The notes below the pieces were generated by a model. That model worked only from the letters and a program-made list of their open reading frames with translations, was not told where the DNA came from and made no database searches. Positions 15,166 to 23,471 of a stretch of 64,000 nt of DNA are shown here, in pieces (positions within the stretch are counted from its first letter, which is position 1; each line of letters opens with the position of its first letter). Source of the stretch: Ruminococcoides sp052118065. Its GTDB lineage: Bacteria; Bacillota; Clostridia; Oscillospirales; Acutalibacteraceae. The position numbers and the translations under genes were made by a program. The stretch is from NCBI GenBank assembly GCA_052118065.1, contig JBQKHY010000003.1, forward strand, positions 62,001 through 126,000, in the 5' to 3' direction.

Positions 15166-16044
15166 ATGAGTAAATCAATGAAAGTAAGATTATTGATTGT
15201 CTTTCTTGTTGTTGCTATAACGCTAACTCCACTGGCTATACTTTATCCACGAGTTACAGCCTTAACCGAAATTGCTTATGAAGACGAAAAAGGTTCTTTA
15301 AACAGTGAAGGTAGTGATGAGTATGTTGGTATGGGTTATGGTAATGCCTTTGATATGTTTGGAGAAGCTGAAATTTCTTCAACTACTGAACAGGCAACTG
15401 AGTCAACAACTCAGTCATCAACAAAGCAATATCAAGTAGCTGTTAAGAAAAATGACAGGACCCCAACAGAAAAAGGTTCTGAAGAACAGATTAAAACAAC
15501 AACTACTACAAGAGAGTACGAAACCGAAACACTTGATTATTACCATGTAAAGAAAAATCAAGATGTAAAAGGTACTAAGTTGCGCACACTTTCTGAACCA
15601 AGTGAAAGCTCCAAGAAAAGACAACTTTCTGCAGGTTACTTAATTGCTATTAAAAATCCTGACCCTAATTATCAGTATGATGGTGTGAAAATCAAGATGA
15701 CTGATAAAGACCTTGACATTGCAGGCAGACTTGTAATGGGTGAAGCCGGTTCAATGGGCTTTTATGGTTGTTGCCTTGTAGCTCAGGCTATCAGGGATAC
15801 ATATGTAATGGGCAACTTTAAGTCTATTGATGCAGTAAGAACAGGTTACGGTTACGATGGTAGTATTAAGTACAAGCCAAATGATGCAGCAAGAAAAGCA
15901 GTTAAGTACATTTTAGAAGAAGGTCATTCAGCTATTCAACATAGAATTTTATATTTCTATAATCCTAGACTATGCGAAAGTAAATGGCATGAATCCCAAG
16001 ATTATTTGCTTACATATAAAGATGTAAGATTCTTTGACAGGTAA
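15166..16044 (+). CDS. Membrane-anchored SleB/CwlJ-type cell wall hydrolase
   Basis: This 292-residue protein has an N-terminal membrane anchor or signal (residues 7-29), a long Ser/Thr/Glu-rich linker (about 45-155) and a C-terminal Hydrolase_2 domain (about 180-292). The catalytic Glu lies in RLVMGEAG, followed by GCCLVAQAIRDTY and the conserved YFYNP motif. SleB-family enzymes are lytic transglycosylases that cut spore cortex peptidoglycan; related domains also act in vegetative wall turnover. The N-terminal peptidoglycan-binding domain of true SleB is missing, so the substrate is not certain. The ribosome site AGAGGA precedes ATG by 7 nt. It has its own promoter and terminator. Confidence 0.85.
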   Translation: MSKSMKVRLLIVFLVVAITLTPLAILYPRVTALTEIAYEDEKGSLNSEGSDEYVGMGYGNAFDMFGEAEISSTTEQATESTTQSSTKQYQVAVKKNDRTPTEKGSEEQIKTTTTTREYETETLDYYHVKKNQDVKGTKLRTLSEPSESSKKRQLSAGYLIAIKNPDPNYQYDGVKIKMTDKDLDIAGRLVMGEAGSMGFYGCCLVAQAIRDTYVMGNFKSIDAVRTGYGYDGSIKYKPNDAARKAVKYILEEGHSAIQHRILYFYNPRLCESKWHESQDYLLTYKDVRFFDR

Positions 16045-16072
16045 TCAATACTTAAAATCACATAAAACTATA

Positions 16073-16117
16073 AAAAATCAAGTGTTTTTCTTACAAAAGC
16101 ACTTGATTTTTCTTTTT
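16073..16117 (+). terminator. Terminator after the SleB-like gene
   Basis: AAAAATCAAGTG (16073-16084) pairs with CACTTGATTTTT (16100-16111), followed by CTTTTTATT. The 12-bp stem and T-rich tail make a good intrinsic terminator. Confidence 0.85.
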
Positions 16118-16148
16118 ATTTATGATAAAATATCAATCGCATTACGCA

Positions 16149-16210
16149 CGTGGGTGCTAATTGTCATGGTGGTAACTTAACTTCGGCAATTAAAATCAAT
16201 AACACTCACG
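16149..16210 (+). promoter_or_regulatory. Structured leader RNA upstream of rpsB
   Basis: CGTGGGTG (16149-16156) pairs with CACTCACG (16203-16210) with one G-U, and TAATTG (16158-16163) pairs with CAATTA (16187-16192), enclosing a GGTGGTAACTTAACTTCGG apical part. The GGAGG ribosome site follows 14 nt later. Ribosomal protein S2 operons in Firmicutes often carry such autoregulatory leaders; assignment to the Firmicutes-rpsB class is inference from position and structure. Confidence 0.55.
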
Positions 16211-16239
16211 GAGGATTTAACCTAAGGAGGAAATTAAAA

Positions 16240-16971
16240 ATGGCAGTAGTTTCAATGAAACAGCTATTAGAAGCTGGTGTACACTTTGGTCACCAGACAA
16301 GAAGATGGAACCCTAAAATGGCAGAATACATCTTCACAGAAAGAAACGGTATCTATATTATTGATTTACAGAAGACCGTTAAGAAACTTGACGAAGCTTA
16401 TAACTTCGTAAAGGAAATCTCAACAGAAGGTAAGAGCGTTCTTTTCGTTGGTACAAAGAAGCAGGCTCAGGAATCTGTTAAGGAAGAAGCTCTTCGTGCA
16501 GGTGCTTTCTATGTAAACGCTAGATGGCTAGGCGGTATGATGACTAACTTCACAACAATCAGAAGAAGAGTTGCTCGTCTAAAGCAGCTTCGTGCTATGG
16601 AAGAAGACGGTACATTTGATCTTCTACCAAAGAAGGAAGTTATCAAGCTAAATCTTGAAATTGAAAAGCTTGAAAAGTTCCTAGGTGGTATTAAAGATAT
16701 GGATGAACTTCCAGGTGCTCTATTTATCATCGACCCAAGAAAAGAAAGAATCGCAGTTGCTGAAGCAAAGAAGCTAAATATTCCTATCGTTGCTATTGTT
16801 GATACAAACTGTGACCCAGATGAAATCGACTATGTTATTCCTGGTAACGATGACGCTATCCGTGCAGTTAAGCTAATCGCCGGTGCAATGGCAGATGCAG
16901 TTATCGAAGGCAGAGAAGGTCAGATGGGTGCTGCTGAAGTTGTTGAAGAAGAAGCAGCTGAAGAAGAATAA
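16240..16971 (+). CDS. rpsB: 30S ribosomal protein S2
   Basis: This 243-residue protein matches S2 throughout: SMKQLLEAGVHFGHQTRRWNPKM at the start, FVGTKKQAQESVKEEA, NARWLGGMMTNFTTI, PGALFIIDPRKERIAVAEAKKLNIPIVAIVDTNCDP, and an acidic Glu/Ala-rich tail. It is the last large protein to join the 30S subunit. The start is the ATG at 16240 with AAGGAGG 9 nt upstream; an upstream in-frame ATG at 16150 lies in the structured leader and is rejected. Codon choice is strongly biased to GTT, GCT, AAG and CAG, as in the other ribosomal genes here. It is followed by tsf in the usual order. Confidence 0.98.
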   Translation: MAVVSMKQLLEAGVHFGHQTRRWNPKMAEYIFTERNGIYIIDLQKTVKKLDEAYNFVKEISTEGKSVLFVGTKKQAQESVKEEALRAGAFYVNARWLGGMMTNFTTIRRRVARLKQLRAMEEDGTFDLLPKKEVIKLNLEIEKLEKFLGGIKDMDELPGALFIIDPRKERIAVAEAKKLNIPIVAIVDTNCDPDEIDYVIPGNDDAIRAVKLIAGAMADAVIEGREGQMGAAEVVEEEAAEEE

Positions 16972-17019
16972 TTAATATTCTATTTTAAATTATATAATTA
17001 CCACGAAAGGATGATATAA

Positions 17020-17931
17020 ATGGCATCATTTACAGCAAAAGATGTTAAGGCTTTAAGAGAACAGACCGGCTGCGGTATGATGGACTGTAAAAAGGCATTA
17101 GTTGAAGCAGACGGCGATATGGAAAAGGCTGTTGACTTTTTAAGAGAACAGGGTCTTGCAAAGCAGGCTAAGAAGGCAAGCAGAGTTGCTGCTGAAGGTA
17201 TGGCTTTTGCTATGACTACAGAAGATCACAAGAAGGGTGTTGTAATCGAAGTTAATGCTGAAACTGACTTCGTTGCAAAGAATGCTGATTTCCAGGCATT
17301 TGTAAACACTTGTGCTCAGACAGTTATTGATAATAATCCAGCTGATGTTGAAGCTCTACTAGCTTGTAACGCATCAGGTACAGATAAGACAGTTGCTGAA
17401 CTACTTCAGGAAAAGGTTCTTGTTATCGGCGAAAACATTCAGATTCGTCGTTTCAAGCTAATGGAAGGTGCTTGTGTAGCTTATGTTCACGCAGGTGGCG
17501 TTATCGGTGTTCTTGTTAACTTCAAGACAGATCTAGCTGACAAGCCTGAATTCGTAACATACGGTAAGGATGTTGCAATGCAGATTGCTGCTCTTAACAC
17601 TCCATACCTAAAGGAATCAGATGTTCCTGCAGAAGTTCTAGAACATGAAAAAGAAATCATGAAGGCTGAAGTTGTTAATTCAGGTAAGCCTGAAGCAATT
17701 GCTGATAAGATTGTTATGGGTAAGATTGGCAAGTTCTACAAAGAAAACTGCCTACTAGACCAGGCTTTCGTAAAGGAAAACAAGATTTCTGTTCAGCAGT
17801 ACACAAACAACACTGCTAAAGAACTTGGCGGTTCTATCGAAATTACTGAATTCGTTCGTTTTGAAAAGGGCGAAGGCATTGAAAAGCGTGAAGACGACTT
17901 TGCAGCAGAAGTTGCAGCAATGACTAAGTAA
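17020..17931 (+). CDS. tsf: Translation elongation factor Ts
   Basis: This 303-residue guanine-nucleotide exchange factor recycles EF-Tu. It has an N-terminal UBA-like domain (VKALREQTGCGMMDCKKALVEADGDMEKAVDFLREQG), the core TDFVAKNADFQAFV element that contacts EF-Tu, and two further dimerisation-like domains. Length is the bacterial standard. The ATG at 17020 has GAAAGGATGA upstream. It is co-transcribed with rpsB and ends in a strong terminator. Confidence 0.97.
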   Translation: MASFTAKDVKALREQTGCGMMDCKKALVEADGDMEKAVDFLREQGLAKQAKKASRVAAEGMAFAMTTEDHKKGVVIEVNAETDFVAKNADFQAFVNTCAQTVIDNNPADVEALLACNASGTDKTVAELLQEKVLVIGENIQIRRFKLMEGACVAYVHAGGVIGVLVNFKTDLADKPEFVTYGKDVAMQIAALNTPYLKESDVPAEVLEHEKEIMKAEVVNSGKPEAIADKIVMGKIGKFYKENCLLDQAFVKENKISVQQYTNNTAKELGGSIEITEFVRFEKGEGIEKREDDFAAEVAAMTK

Positions 17932-17951
17932 TTTAATTTTTGCTAATATTT

Positions 17952-17981
17952 AAGGCTATCTCCTATGAGGTAGCCTTTTTT
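17952..17981 (+). terminator. Terminator after tsf
   Basis: AAGGCTATCTC (17952-17962) pairs with GAGGTAGCCTT (one G-U) across a short CTAT loop and is followed by a T run. It ends the rpsB-tsf transcript before the separate pyrH promoter. Confidence 0.9.
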
Positions 17982-18017
17982 CTATATATTTTTTGTTAAA
18001 AATCATTAATAATTACC

Positions 18018-18046
18018 TTTACAATTTTCTTTGTTTAGTGTACAAT
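18018..18046 (+). promoter_or_regulatory. Sigma-A promoter for the pyrH-frr-uppS operon
   Basis: TTTACA (18018-18023), a 17-nt spacer and TACAAT (18041-18046) lie 43 nt before the pyrH ATG, directly after the tsf terminator. It probably drives the whole block through polC. Confidence 0.75.
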
Positions 18047-18089
18047 TATAGTGTCTAAAAATATATATTATGGATAGGAGTGTAATTCC

Positions 18090-18797
18090 ATGGAAAAGAA
18101 ATATAATCGTGTTTTACTTAAATTATCCGGCGAGTCACTTGCCGGTGATGAAAAGAAAGGTATTAACTTTGACATTGTTGAAACTTTTTGTAAGTCAATC
18201 AAAAAGTGTGTAGATGCCGGTGTTCAGGTTGCTATTGTTGTTGGTGGTGGTAACTTCTGGCGTGGCAGAAGTTCAGGTAAAATGGACAGAACAAGAGCTG
18301 ACCATATGGGTATGCTAGCTACTACTATCAATGCTTTAGGTGTTGGCGATACACTGGAACAAGAGGGTGTTGATGTTAGAGTTATGACTGCTATTTCAAT
18401 GCCACAGGTTGCTGAACCATACATTCGTAATCGTGCAGTTCGTCACCTTGAAAAGGGCAGAGTTGTAATCTTTGGTTGTGGCACAGGTAATCCGTTCTTT
18501 AGCACAGATACTGCTGCTGCTCTTCGTGCAGTAGAAATTGATGCTGACATTATTATGAAAGCTACAATGGTTGATGGTGTTTATGACAGTGACCCTAAGA
18601 AAAATCCTAATGCTAAGAAGTATGATAAGGTTACATATGATGAAGTTCTTGCTAATAACCTAGCTGTTATGGATAGCACAGCTGCTTCACTATGTAAGGA
18701 TAACGATATGCCTATCTTAGTATTTAGTGTTAATGAACCTGACAATATTTTCAGAGCAGTATGTGGCGAAAATATTGGTACAATTTGCGAAAAGTAA
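18090..18797 (+). CDS. pyrH: UMP kinase
   Basis: This 235-residue amino-acid-kinase-fold enzyme phosphorylates UMP to UDP. It shows the KLSGESLAGD phosphate loop, VVGGGNFWRGR, a conserved DHMGMLATTINAL helix, CGTGNPFFSTDTAAALRA, and KATMVDGVYDSDPKKNPNA. Length is typical. AGGAG lies about 10 nt before the ATG. It opens the conserved pyrH-frr-uppS-cdsA-dxr-rseP-ispG-polC block. UMP kinases of this type are hexamers inhibited by UTP. Confidence 0.97.
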   Translation: MEKKYNRVLLKLSGESLAGDEKKGINFDIVETFCKSIKKCVDAGVQVAIVVGGGNFWRGRSSGKMDRTRADHMGMLATTINALGVGDTLEQEGVDVRVMTAISMPQVAEPYIRNRAVRHLEKGRVVIFGCGTGNPFFSTDTAAALRAVEIDADIIMKATMVDGVYDSDPKKNPNAKKYDKVTYDEVLANNLAVMDSTAASLCKDNDMPILVFSVNEPDNIFRAVCGENIGTICEK

Positions 18798-18813
18798 TTT
18801 GGAGGATATATAA

Positions 18814-19368
18814 ATGCAAACAGTTATTAATGGTACAAAGGATAAAATGCAGAGAAGAGTAAACCACCTTGAAGATGAATATAGTGGTATTCGTGCAGGT
18901 AGAGCAAACCCTGCAGTTCTTGATAAGGTAACAGTTGATTACTATGGCACACCTACACCTGTAAATCAGGTTGCAGCAGTTTCAATTGCCGAAGCCAGAA
19001 CACTTGTTGTTCAGCCTTGGGACACTTCTCTACTAAAGGACCTAGAAAGAGCAATTCAGATGTCTGATGTTGGTATTAACCCACAGAATGACGGTAAGGT
19101 TTTAAGACTTAACTTTCCACCTCTAACAGAGGATAGAAGAAAAGAAATCGTTAAAGAAATCAAGGAAATGGCTGAAGAATCTAAGGTTCAGGTTCGTAAC
19201 GCAAGAAGAGAAGCTATTGATAAGATTAAAGCTCTTAAGAAGTCCGGCGACATTACCGAAGATGACCAGAAAAACGGTGAAAAGAAAGTACAGGACTTAA
19301 CAGATAAGTTCACTAAAGAAATAGATGCTATTTCTGATAAAAAGCAAAAGGAAATTATGGCAATCTAA
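18814..19368 (+). CDS. frr: Ribosome recycling factor
   Basis: This 184-residue protein splits post-termination ribosomes with EF-G. Diagnostic blocks are IRAGRANPAVLDKVTVDYYGTPTPVNQVA, the PWD motif, LRLNFPPLTEDRRKEIVKEIK and VQVRNARREAIDKIKALKK. The fold is a three-helix bundle with a small beta domain. The GGAGGA ribosome site lies 7 nt before the ATG. It sits 16 nt after pyrH and one base before uppS. Confidence 0.97.
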   Translation: MQTVINGTKDKMQRRVNHLEDEYSGIRAGRANPAVLDKVTVDYYGTPTPVNQVAAVSIAEARTLVVQPWDTSLLKDLERAIQMSDVGINPQNDGKVLRLNFPPLTEDRRKEIVKEIKEMAEESKVQVRNARREAIDKIKALKKSGDITEDDQKNGEKKVQDLTDKFTKEIDAISDKKQKEIMAI

Positions 19369-19369
19369 A

Positions 19370-20110
19370 ATGGCTTTATTTAGAAAAAAACAAGAATATT
19401 CAATAGACAACATTATTCTACCTGAACATGTTGGAATTATAATGGATGGTAACGGCAGATGGGCAAAGAAAAGAGGTTTACCTCGTAGTGCCGGACATTC
19501 TGCCGGTGCAAAGAACTTTAGAAAAATAATTCGTTATTGTAGTGATATTGGCATTAAGTACCTTACTATGTATGCTTTTTCTACAGAGAATTGGAAAAGA
19601 CCTCAAGATGAAGTTGATGCTTTAATGAAACTGTTTAAACAGTATCTTGAAGAAGCATTAAGAGATTTCCGGGATGATGTTATTAAACTAAAGTTCATCG
19701 GTGACATTCATGGCTTTTCTGAAGATTTACAAAAGCTTATGATTGACGCTGAAGAAGGCAGTAAAGACAGAACCGGTATGGTGCTTAACCTAGCTATGAA
19801 CTACGGTGGTCGTGATGAACTTGTTATGGCTACAAAGTCTATAGCAGAAAAAGTTAAGAATGGTGAGCTTTCTGTTGATGATATAACAGAAGATACTATT
19901 TCAAATAATATCTATACTGCCGGTCAGCCTGATCCTGATTTAATCATTAGACCATCCGGCGAATATAGAACTTCCAACTTCCTATTGTGGCAATCTGCAT
20001 ATTCCGAATATGTAATTATGGATAAGTTGTGGCCTGATTTTAACTTTGATGATATGAATTACGCCTTAATTGAATATGCCAAGAGAAACCGTCGATTTGG
20101 TGGGGTTTAG
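19370..20110 (+). CDS. uppS: Undecaprenyl diphosphate synthase
   Basis: This 246-residue cis-prenyltransferase makes the C55 lipid carrier for cell wall precursors. It shows the catalytic HVGIIMDGNGRWAKKRG, the GAKNFRKI helix, YAFSTENWKRP, and DLIIRPSGEYRTSNFLLWQSAYSE. The start used is the ATG at 19370, one base after the frr stop. There is no clear Shine-Dalgarno there, so translation probably depends on coupling to frr; an upstream ATG at 19325 is inside frr and rejected. The neighbours cdsA, dxr, rseP and ispG link isoprenoid supply to envelope synthesis. Confidence 0.96.
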   Translation: MALFRKKQEYSIDNIILPEHVGIIMDGNGRWAKKRGLPRSAGHSAGAKNFRKIIRYCSDIGIKYLTMYAFSTENWKRPQDEVDALMKLFKQYLEEALRDFRDDVIKLKFIGDIHGFSEDLQKLMIDAEEGSKDRTGMVLNLAMNYGGRDELVMATKSIAEKVKNGELSVDDITEDTISNNIYTAGQPDPDLIIRPSGEYRTSNFLLWQSAYSEYVIMDKLWPDFNFDDMNYALIEYAKRNRRFGGV

Positions 20111-20119
20111 GAGGATAAT

Positions 20120-20938
20120 ATGAAAACAAGACTTATTACTGCCGGTATTGGTATAGGAATAGCAATAGTTGTATTGCTATTAAGTCAGTTCGTTTCACCA
20201 CTATTTACTACAATTATTATTTCACTTCTTACTGCTCTTATGGTGTCAGAAGTGTTAACAGCCAAGAAACTTTTAAAAGAATACAGAATTAGTTTGTTAA
20301 GTATTGCTTTTGGTTTTGCAATGCCTATGGTATCATTTACAAGATTTAATTTCTTGCCGTTCTTTATTTACCTAATTGCAATGCTTTGTATGATGGTGTT
20401 CTTCCATCATGAAGTTAGATTAGGCGACATTGCCTATGCATTCTTTACAACCGTACTTATTACAACAGGTATGGGTGCAACAACTTACTTAACAACGTTG
20501 TTTGATATTTATACTGCATTCTATGCAGTACTTATTATGGGTGTACCTTGGATTGCTGATGCCGGTGCTTATTTTGCCGGTGTAAAGTACGGCAAACATA
20601 AGCTTTGCCCTGAAATCAGCCCTAAAAAGACTATTGAAGGTGCAGCCGGTGGTGTTTTAGCCGGAATTCTTAGTGCCGTTATTATCGGATTAATCTTTAA
20701 CTTTATTTTTGGTTATGATTACATTAATTATTGGGCATTAATTATTATCGGACTTGTTAATACACCACTATCAATGCTAGGTGACCTTTCATTCTCTATT
20801 ATAAAGAGAACTCTTGGTATTAAGGATTACGGTAGTATTATGCCGGGTCATGGTGGTATGCTAGATAGATTTGATAGTGTTATTGTTACTGCACCATTTG
20901 TTTATGTAGTAACACTATTTACTGTGATTATTATATAA
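20120..20938 (+). CDS. cdsA: Phosphatidate cytidylyltransferase (CDP-diglyceride synthase)
   Basis: This 272-residue membrane enzyme has about eight hydrophobic segments and the C-terminal CDS signature (SMLGDLSFSIIKRTLGIKDYGSIMPGHGGMLDRFDS), where the Asp residues bind metal. It makes CDP-diacylglycerol from phosphatidic acid and CTP for phospholipid synthesis. TAGGAGGAT lies before the ATG. Position between uppS and dxr is the standard order. Confidence 0.95.
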   Translation: MKTRLITAGIGIGIAIVVLLLSQFVSPLFTTIIISLLTALMVSEVLTAKKLLKEYRISLLSIAFGFAMPMVSFTRFNFLPFFIYLIAMLCMMVFFHHEVRLGDIAYAFFTTVLITTGMGATTYLTTLFDIYTAFYAVLIMGVPWIADAGAYFAGVKYGKHKLCPEISPKKTIEGAAGGVLAGILSAVIIGLIFNFIFGYDYINYWALIIIGLVNTPLSMLGDLSFSIIKRTLGIKDYGSIMPGHGGMLDRFDSVIVTAPFVYVVTLFTVIII

Positions 20939-20947
20939 GAGGTTAAA

Positions 20948-22096
20948 ATGGTTAAGAATATATCAATTTTGGGTTCAACAGGTTCAATCGGAACTCAGGC
21001 TCTTGATGTATCTCGCAAACTAAACTTAAATATATCAGCTATAACTGCATATAGTAATATTGATATTTTAGAACAACAGGTGAGAGAGTTTAATCCCTCT
21101 CTTGCTGTTGTTTTTTGCGAAGATAAGGCAAAAGAATTTAAAACAAAAATTGCCGATACTAATACAAAAGTCCTTTCAGGTATGGATGGACTTATTGAAG
21201 CAGCAACAATTTCTTCAGCAGATATGGTTCTGAATTCTGTTGTTGGTATGGTTGGTTTAACACCGACTTTAGCTGCAATTAATGCACATAAGGATATTGC
21301 CTTAGCTAATAAAGAAACTTTAGTTGCAGGTGGTAGCCTTGTAATGGATGCATTAAAAAAGAATAATGTAAATATGTACCCTGTAGATAGTGAACACTCG
21401 GCTATCTTCCAATGTTTACAAGGTATGAACCAAAAGAAAGAACTTAAGAAGTTAATTCTTACTGCATCAGGTGGTCCATTCTTTGGTAAGAAAATTGATG
21501 ACCTAAAGAATGTTACAGTTAAAGATGCACTTAATCATCCTAACTGGTCTATGGGTGCAAAGATTACAATTGACTCAGCATCCATGATGAACAAAGGTCT
21601 TGAAATTATTGAGGCTAGTTGGCTATTTGATATGCCACAGGATAAGATAGATGTTGTAGTTCATAGAGAGTCAATTATTCATAGTATGATTGAGTTTGTG
21701 GATAATTCTGTTATAGCACAGTTGGGATTACCTGATATGAGAATTCCGATTCAGTATGCTATTACATATCCAAACAGATATGGAAGTCCTGTTAAAGAGC
21801 TTGATTTAACAGAAATTTCCAATTTGTCTTTCTATAAGCCTGATTATGAAACTTTTAAGTGTTTAAGAGCTTGTAAAAAGGCTATTGAAATTGGAAAAAC
21901 TGCACCGGCTATTGCTAATGGTGCAAATGAGGTTGCAAATAAGATGTTTAGAGATGGCAAAATTAAATTTCTTGAAATTGGTGACCTTGTGTATGATGCA
22001 TTAAATAATGTGGAAGTACAGGAGATAAAGAGAGTAGAAGATGTTTTAAATGCGGATAAATCTGCACGACAGTATGTATTAGATTCTGTCAAGTAA
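20948..22096 (+). CDS. dxr: 1-deoxy-D-xylulose 5-phosphate reductoisomerase
   Basis: This 382-residue enzyme of the MEP isoprenoid pathway converts DXP to MEP with NADPH. It shows the nucleotide fold GSTGSIGTQALD, ANKETLVAGG, the metal-binding VDSEHSAIFQCLQG, LTASGGPF and the NHPNWSMGAKITIDSASMMNKGLE block. Its stop codon TAA at 22094-22096 is followed by the ribosome site of rseP. With ispG close by, it shows that this organism uses the MEP route. Confidence 0.96.
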   Translation: MVKNISILGSTGSIGTQALDVSRKLNLNISAITAYSNIDILEQQVREFNPSLAVVFCEDKAKEFKTKIADTNTKVLSGMDGLIEAATISSADMVLNSVVGMVGLTPTLAAINAHKDIALANKETLVAGGSLVMDALKKNNVNMYPVDSEHSAIFQCLQGMNQKKELKKLILTASGGPFFGKKIDDLKNVTVKDALNHPNWSMGAKITIDSASMMNKGLEIIEASWLFDMPQDKIDVVVHRESIIHSMIEFVDNSVIAQLGLPDMRIPIQYAITYPNRYGSPVKELDLTEISNLSFYKPDYETFKCLRACKKAIEIGKTAPAIANGANEVANKMFRDGKIKFLEIGDLVYDALNNVEVQEIKRVEDVLNADKSARQYVLDSVK

Positions 22097-22111
22097 TTGG
22101 AGGAGATTAAA

Positions 22112-23467
22112 ATTACTTCTGTTTTAACAACTATTGCATTAATTCTTATTGGTGTATTGCTATTTGAATTAATTATTTTTATTCATGAATTTGGACACTT
22201 TATTACTGCTAAGAAAAGTGGAATTAAGGTTAACGAATTTTCACTTGGTATGGGTCCAAAAATTTTTTCTTTTGGAAAAGGTGAAACTAAGTATTCACTG
22301 AGAGTTTTTCCTATTGGTGGTTTCTGTGCTATGGAAGGTGAAGATGAAGAGTCGCCTGAGCCTAGAGCGTTTAATAATGCAAAGGTTTGGAAAAGAATGA
22401 TTGTTATAATTGCCGGTGCAGTTATGAATATTATTCTTGGTTTTGTGTTGATGTTTGTTGTAGTAGTACAACAGGATGCTTATTCTTCAACTGAAGTACA
22501 ATCATTTCCGGCAACATCATTTTCTTCTTGCACAGGTTTGCAGTCAGGAGATGTGATTAAAGAAATCAATGGCTACGGAATATCCACCAGTATGGACCTT
22601 AACTACCCAATTTCTACTGCTGAACTTAAAACTGTTGATGGCTCAACATTAGAAATTTATAAAGAGGACTGTGGTAACAATCTTTATAATATAGCAGTTA
22701 GCTTAGTTCAAGATAAAAATAATAAACTTAGTGATGAACAAGTAAGTAAAGTTAATGAATTACTTTCTAAGTCAACTAACGATATAGTAAAGGCAAAAAG
22801 TAAAGAAGATGCCTATTCTATTTACGAAAATTATTACAAGGATATAAATGATGCTTGTGGTATCAAAGATTATAAGGTTGAAAAAATTGTTGAGAAAGAA
22901 ACCCGTAAGCGTTATACTGCTGATATTTTGGTCGAGAGAAACGGTGAAGAAAAGCTACTAAAGAATGTTCAGTTCTTTACTTATACAACTAAAGATAACA
23001 GTGACCCACAGGTTTCAATCGACTTTTATGTAAAGCCTATTGAAAAGACTATCGGTTCAGTTCTTTCTCAAACATTTAAACAAACAATCTCAACTTGTAA
23101 GATGATATATGCAAGTTTAGGTGGTCTGTTAACCGGTAAGTTTGGATTTAAGGATATGTCAGGTCCTATCGGTATTGCCTCAGCAGTTACTACTGTTGCA
23201 TCAGAAAGCCTATCATCAGGATTTATGAGTGCTGTAAATAGTATAATCTATGTTATGATGATTATTACAGTAAACTTAGGTTTGTTTAATATGTTACCTT
23301 TCCCGGCTCTTGATGGTGGTAGATTTGTTTTCTTGATTATAGAAGCAATTAGAGGTAAGTCTGTACCAAGAAAAGTTGAAGCTATTGTCAACGGAATTGG
23401 TATGGGTCTACTAATCTTATTAATGATTTTAATTACTGCTAATGATATTTTTAAATTAATTTGGTGA
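22112..23467 (+). CDS. rseP: RIP metalloprotease RseP (site-2 protease family), ATT start
   Basis: This 451-residue membrane zinc protease has HExxH (HEFGH at residues 25-29) in the first transmembrane helix, a PDZ region from about residue 130, and the C-terminal NMLPFPALDGGRF motif with the third ligand. No ATG, and no usable GTG or TTG, exists upstream of the first helix. The only well-placed start is ATT at 22112, 8 nt after a perfect GGAGG (22099-22103). A TTG at 22097 is in frame but overlaps that ribosome site. The PDZ appears split by an insertion of about 80 charged residues (roughly 190-275), so the protein is longer than usual. Confidence 0.9.
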   Translation: MTSVLTTIALILIGVLLFELIIFIHEFGHFITAKKSGIKVNEFSLGMGPKIFSFGKGETKYSLRVFPIGGFCAMEGEDEESPEPRAFNNAKVWKRMIVIIAGAVMNIILGFVLMFVVVVQQDAYSSTEVQSFPATSFSSCTGLQSGDVIKEINGYGISTSMDLNYPISTAELKTVDGSTLEIYKEDCGNNLYNIAVSLVQDKNNKLSDEQVSKVNELLSKSTNDIVKAKSKEDAYSIYENYYKDINDACGIKDYKVEKIVEKETRKRYTADILVERNGEEKLLKNVQFFTYTTKDNSDPQVSIDFYVKPIEKTIGSVLSQTFKQTISTCKMIYASLGGLLTGKFGFKDMSGPIGIASAVTTVASESLSSGFMSAVNSIIYVMMIITVNLGLFNMLPFPALDGGRFVFLIIEAIRGKSVPRKVEAIVNGIGMGLLILLMILITANDIFKLIW

Positions 23468-23471
23468 TTTT

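Noticed and set aside
22097..22099. TTG as start of rseP
   Set aside because: It overlaps the only Shine-Dalgarno sequence and has none of its own upstream; the ATT at 22112 is well spaced.
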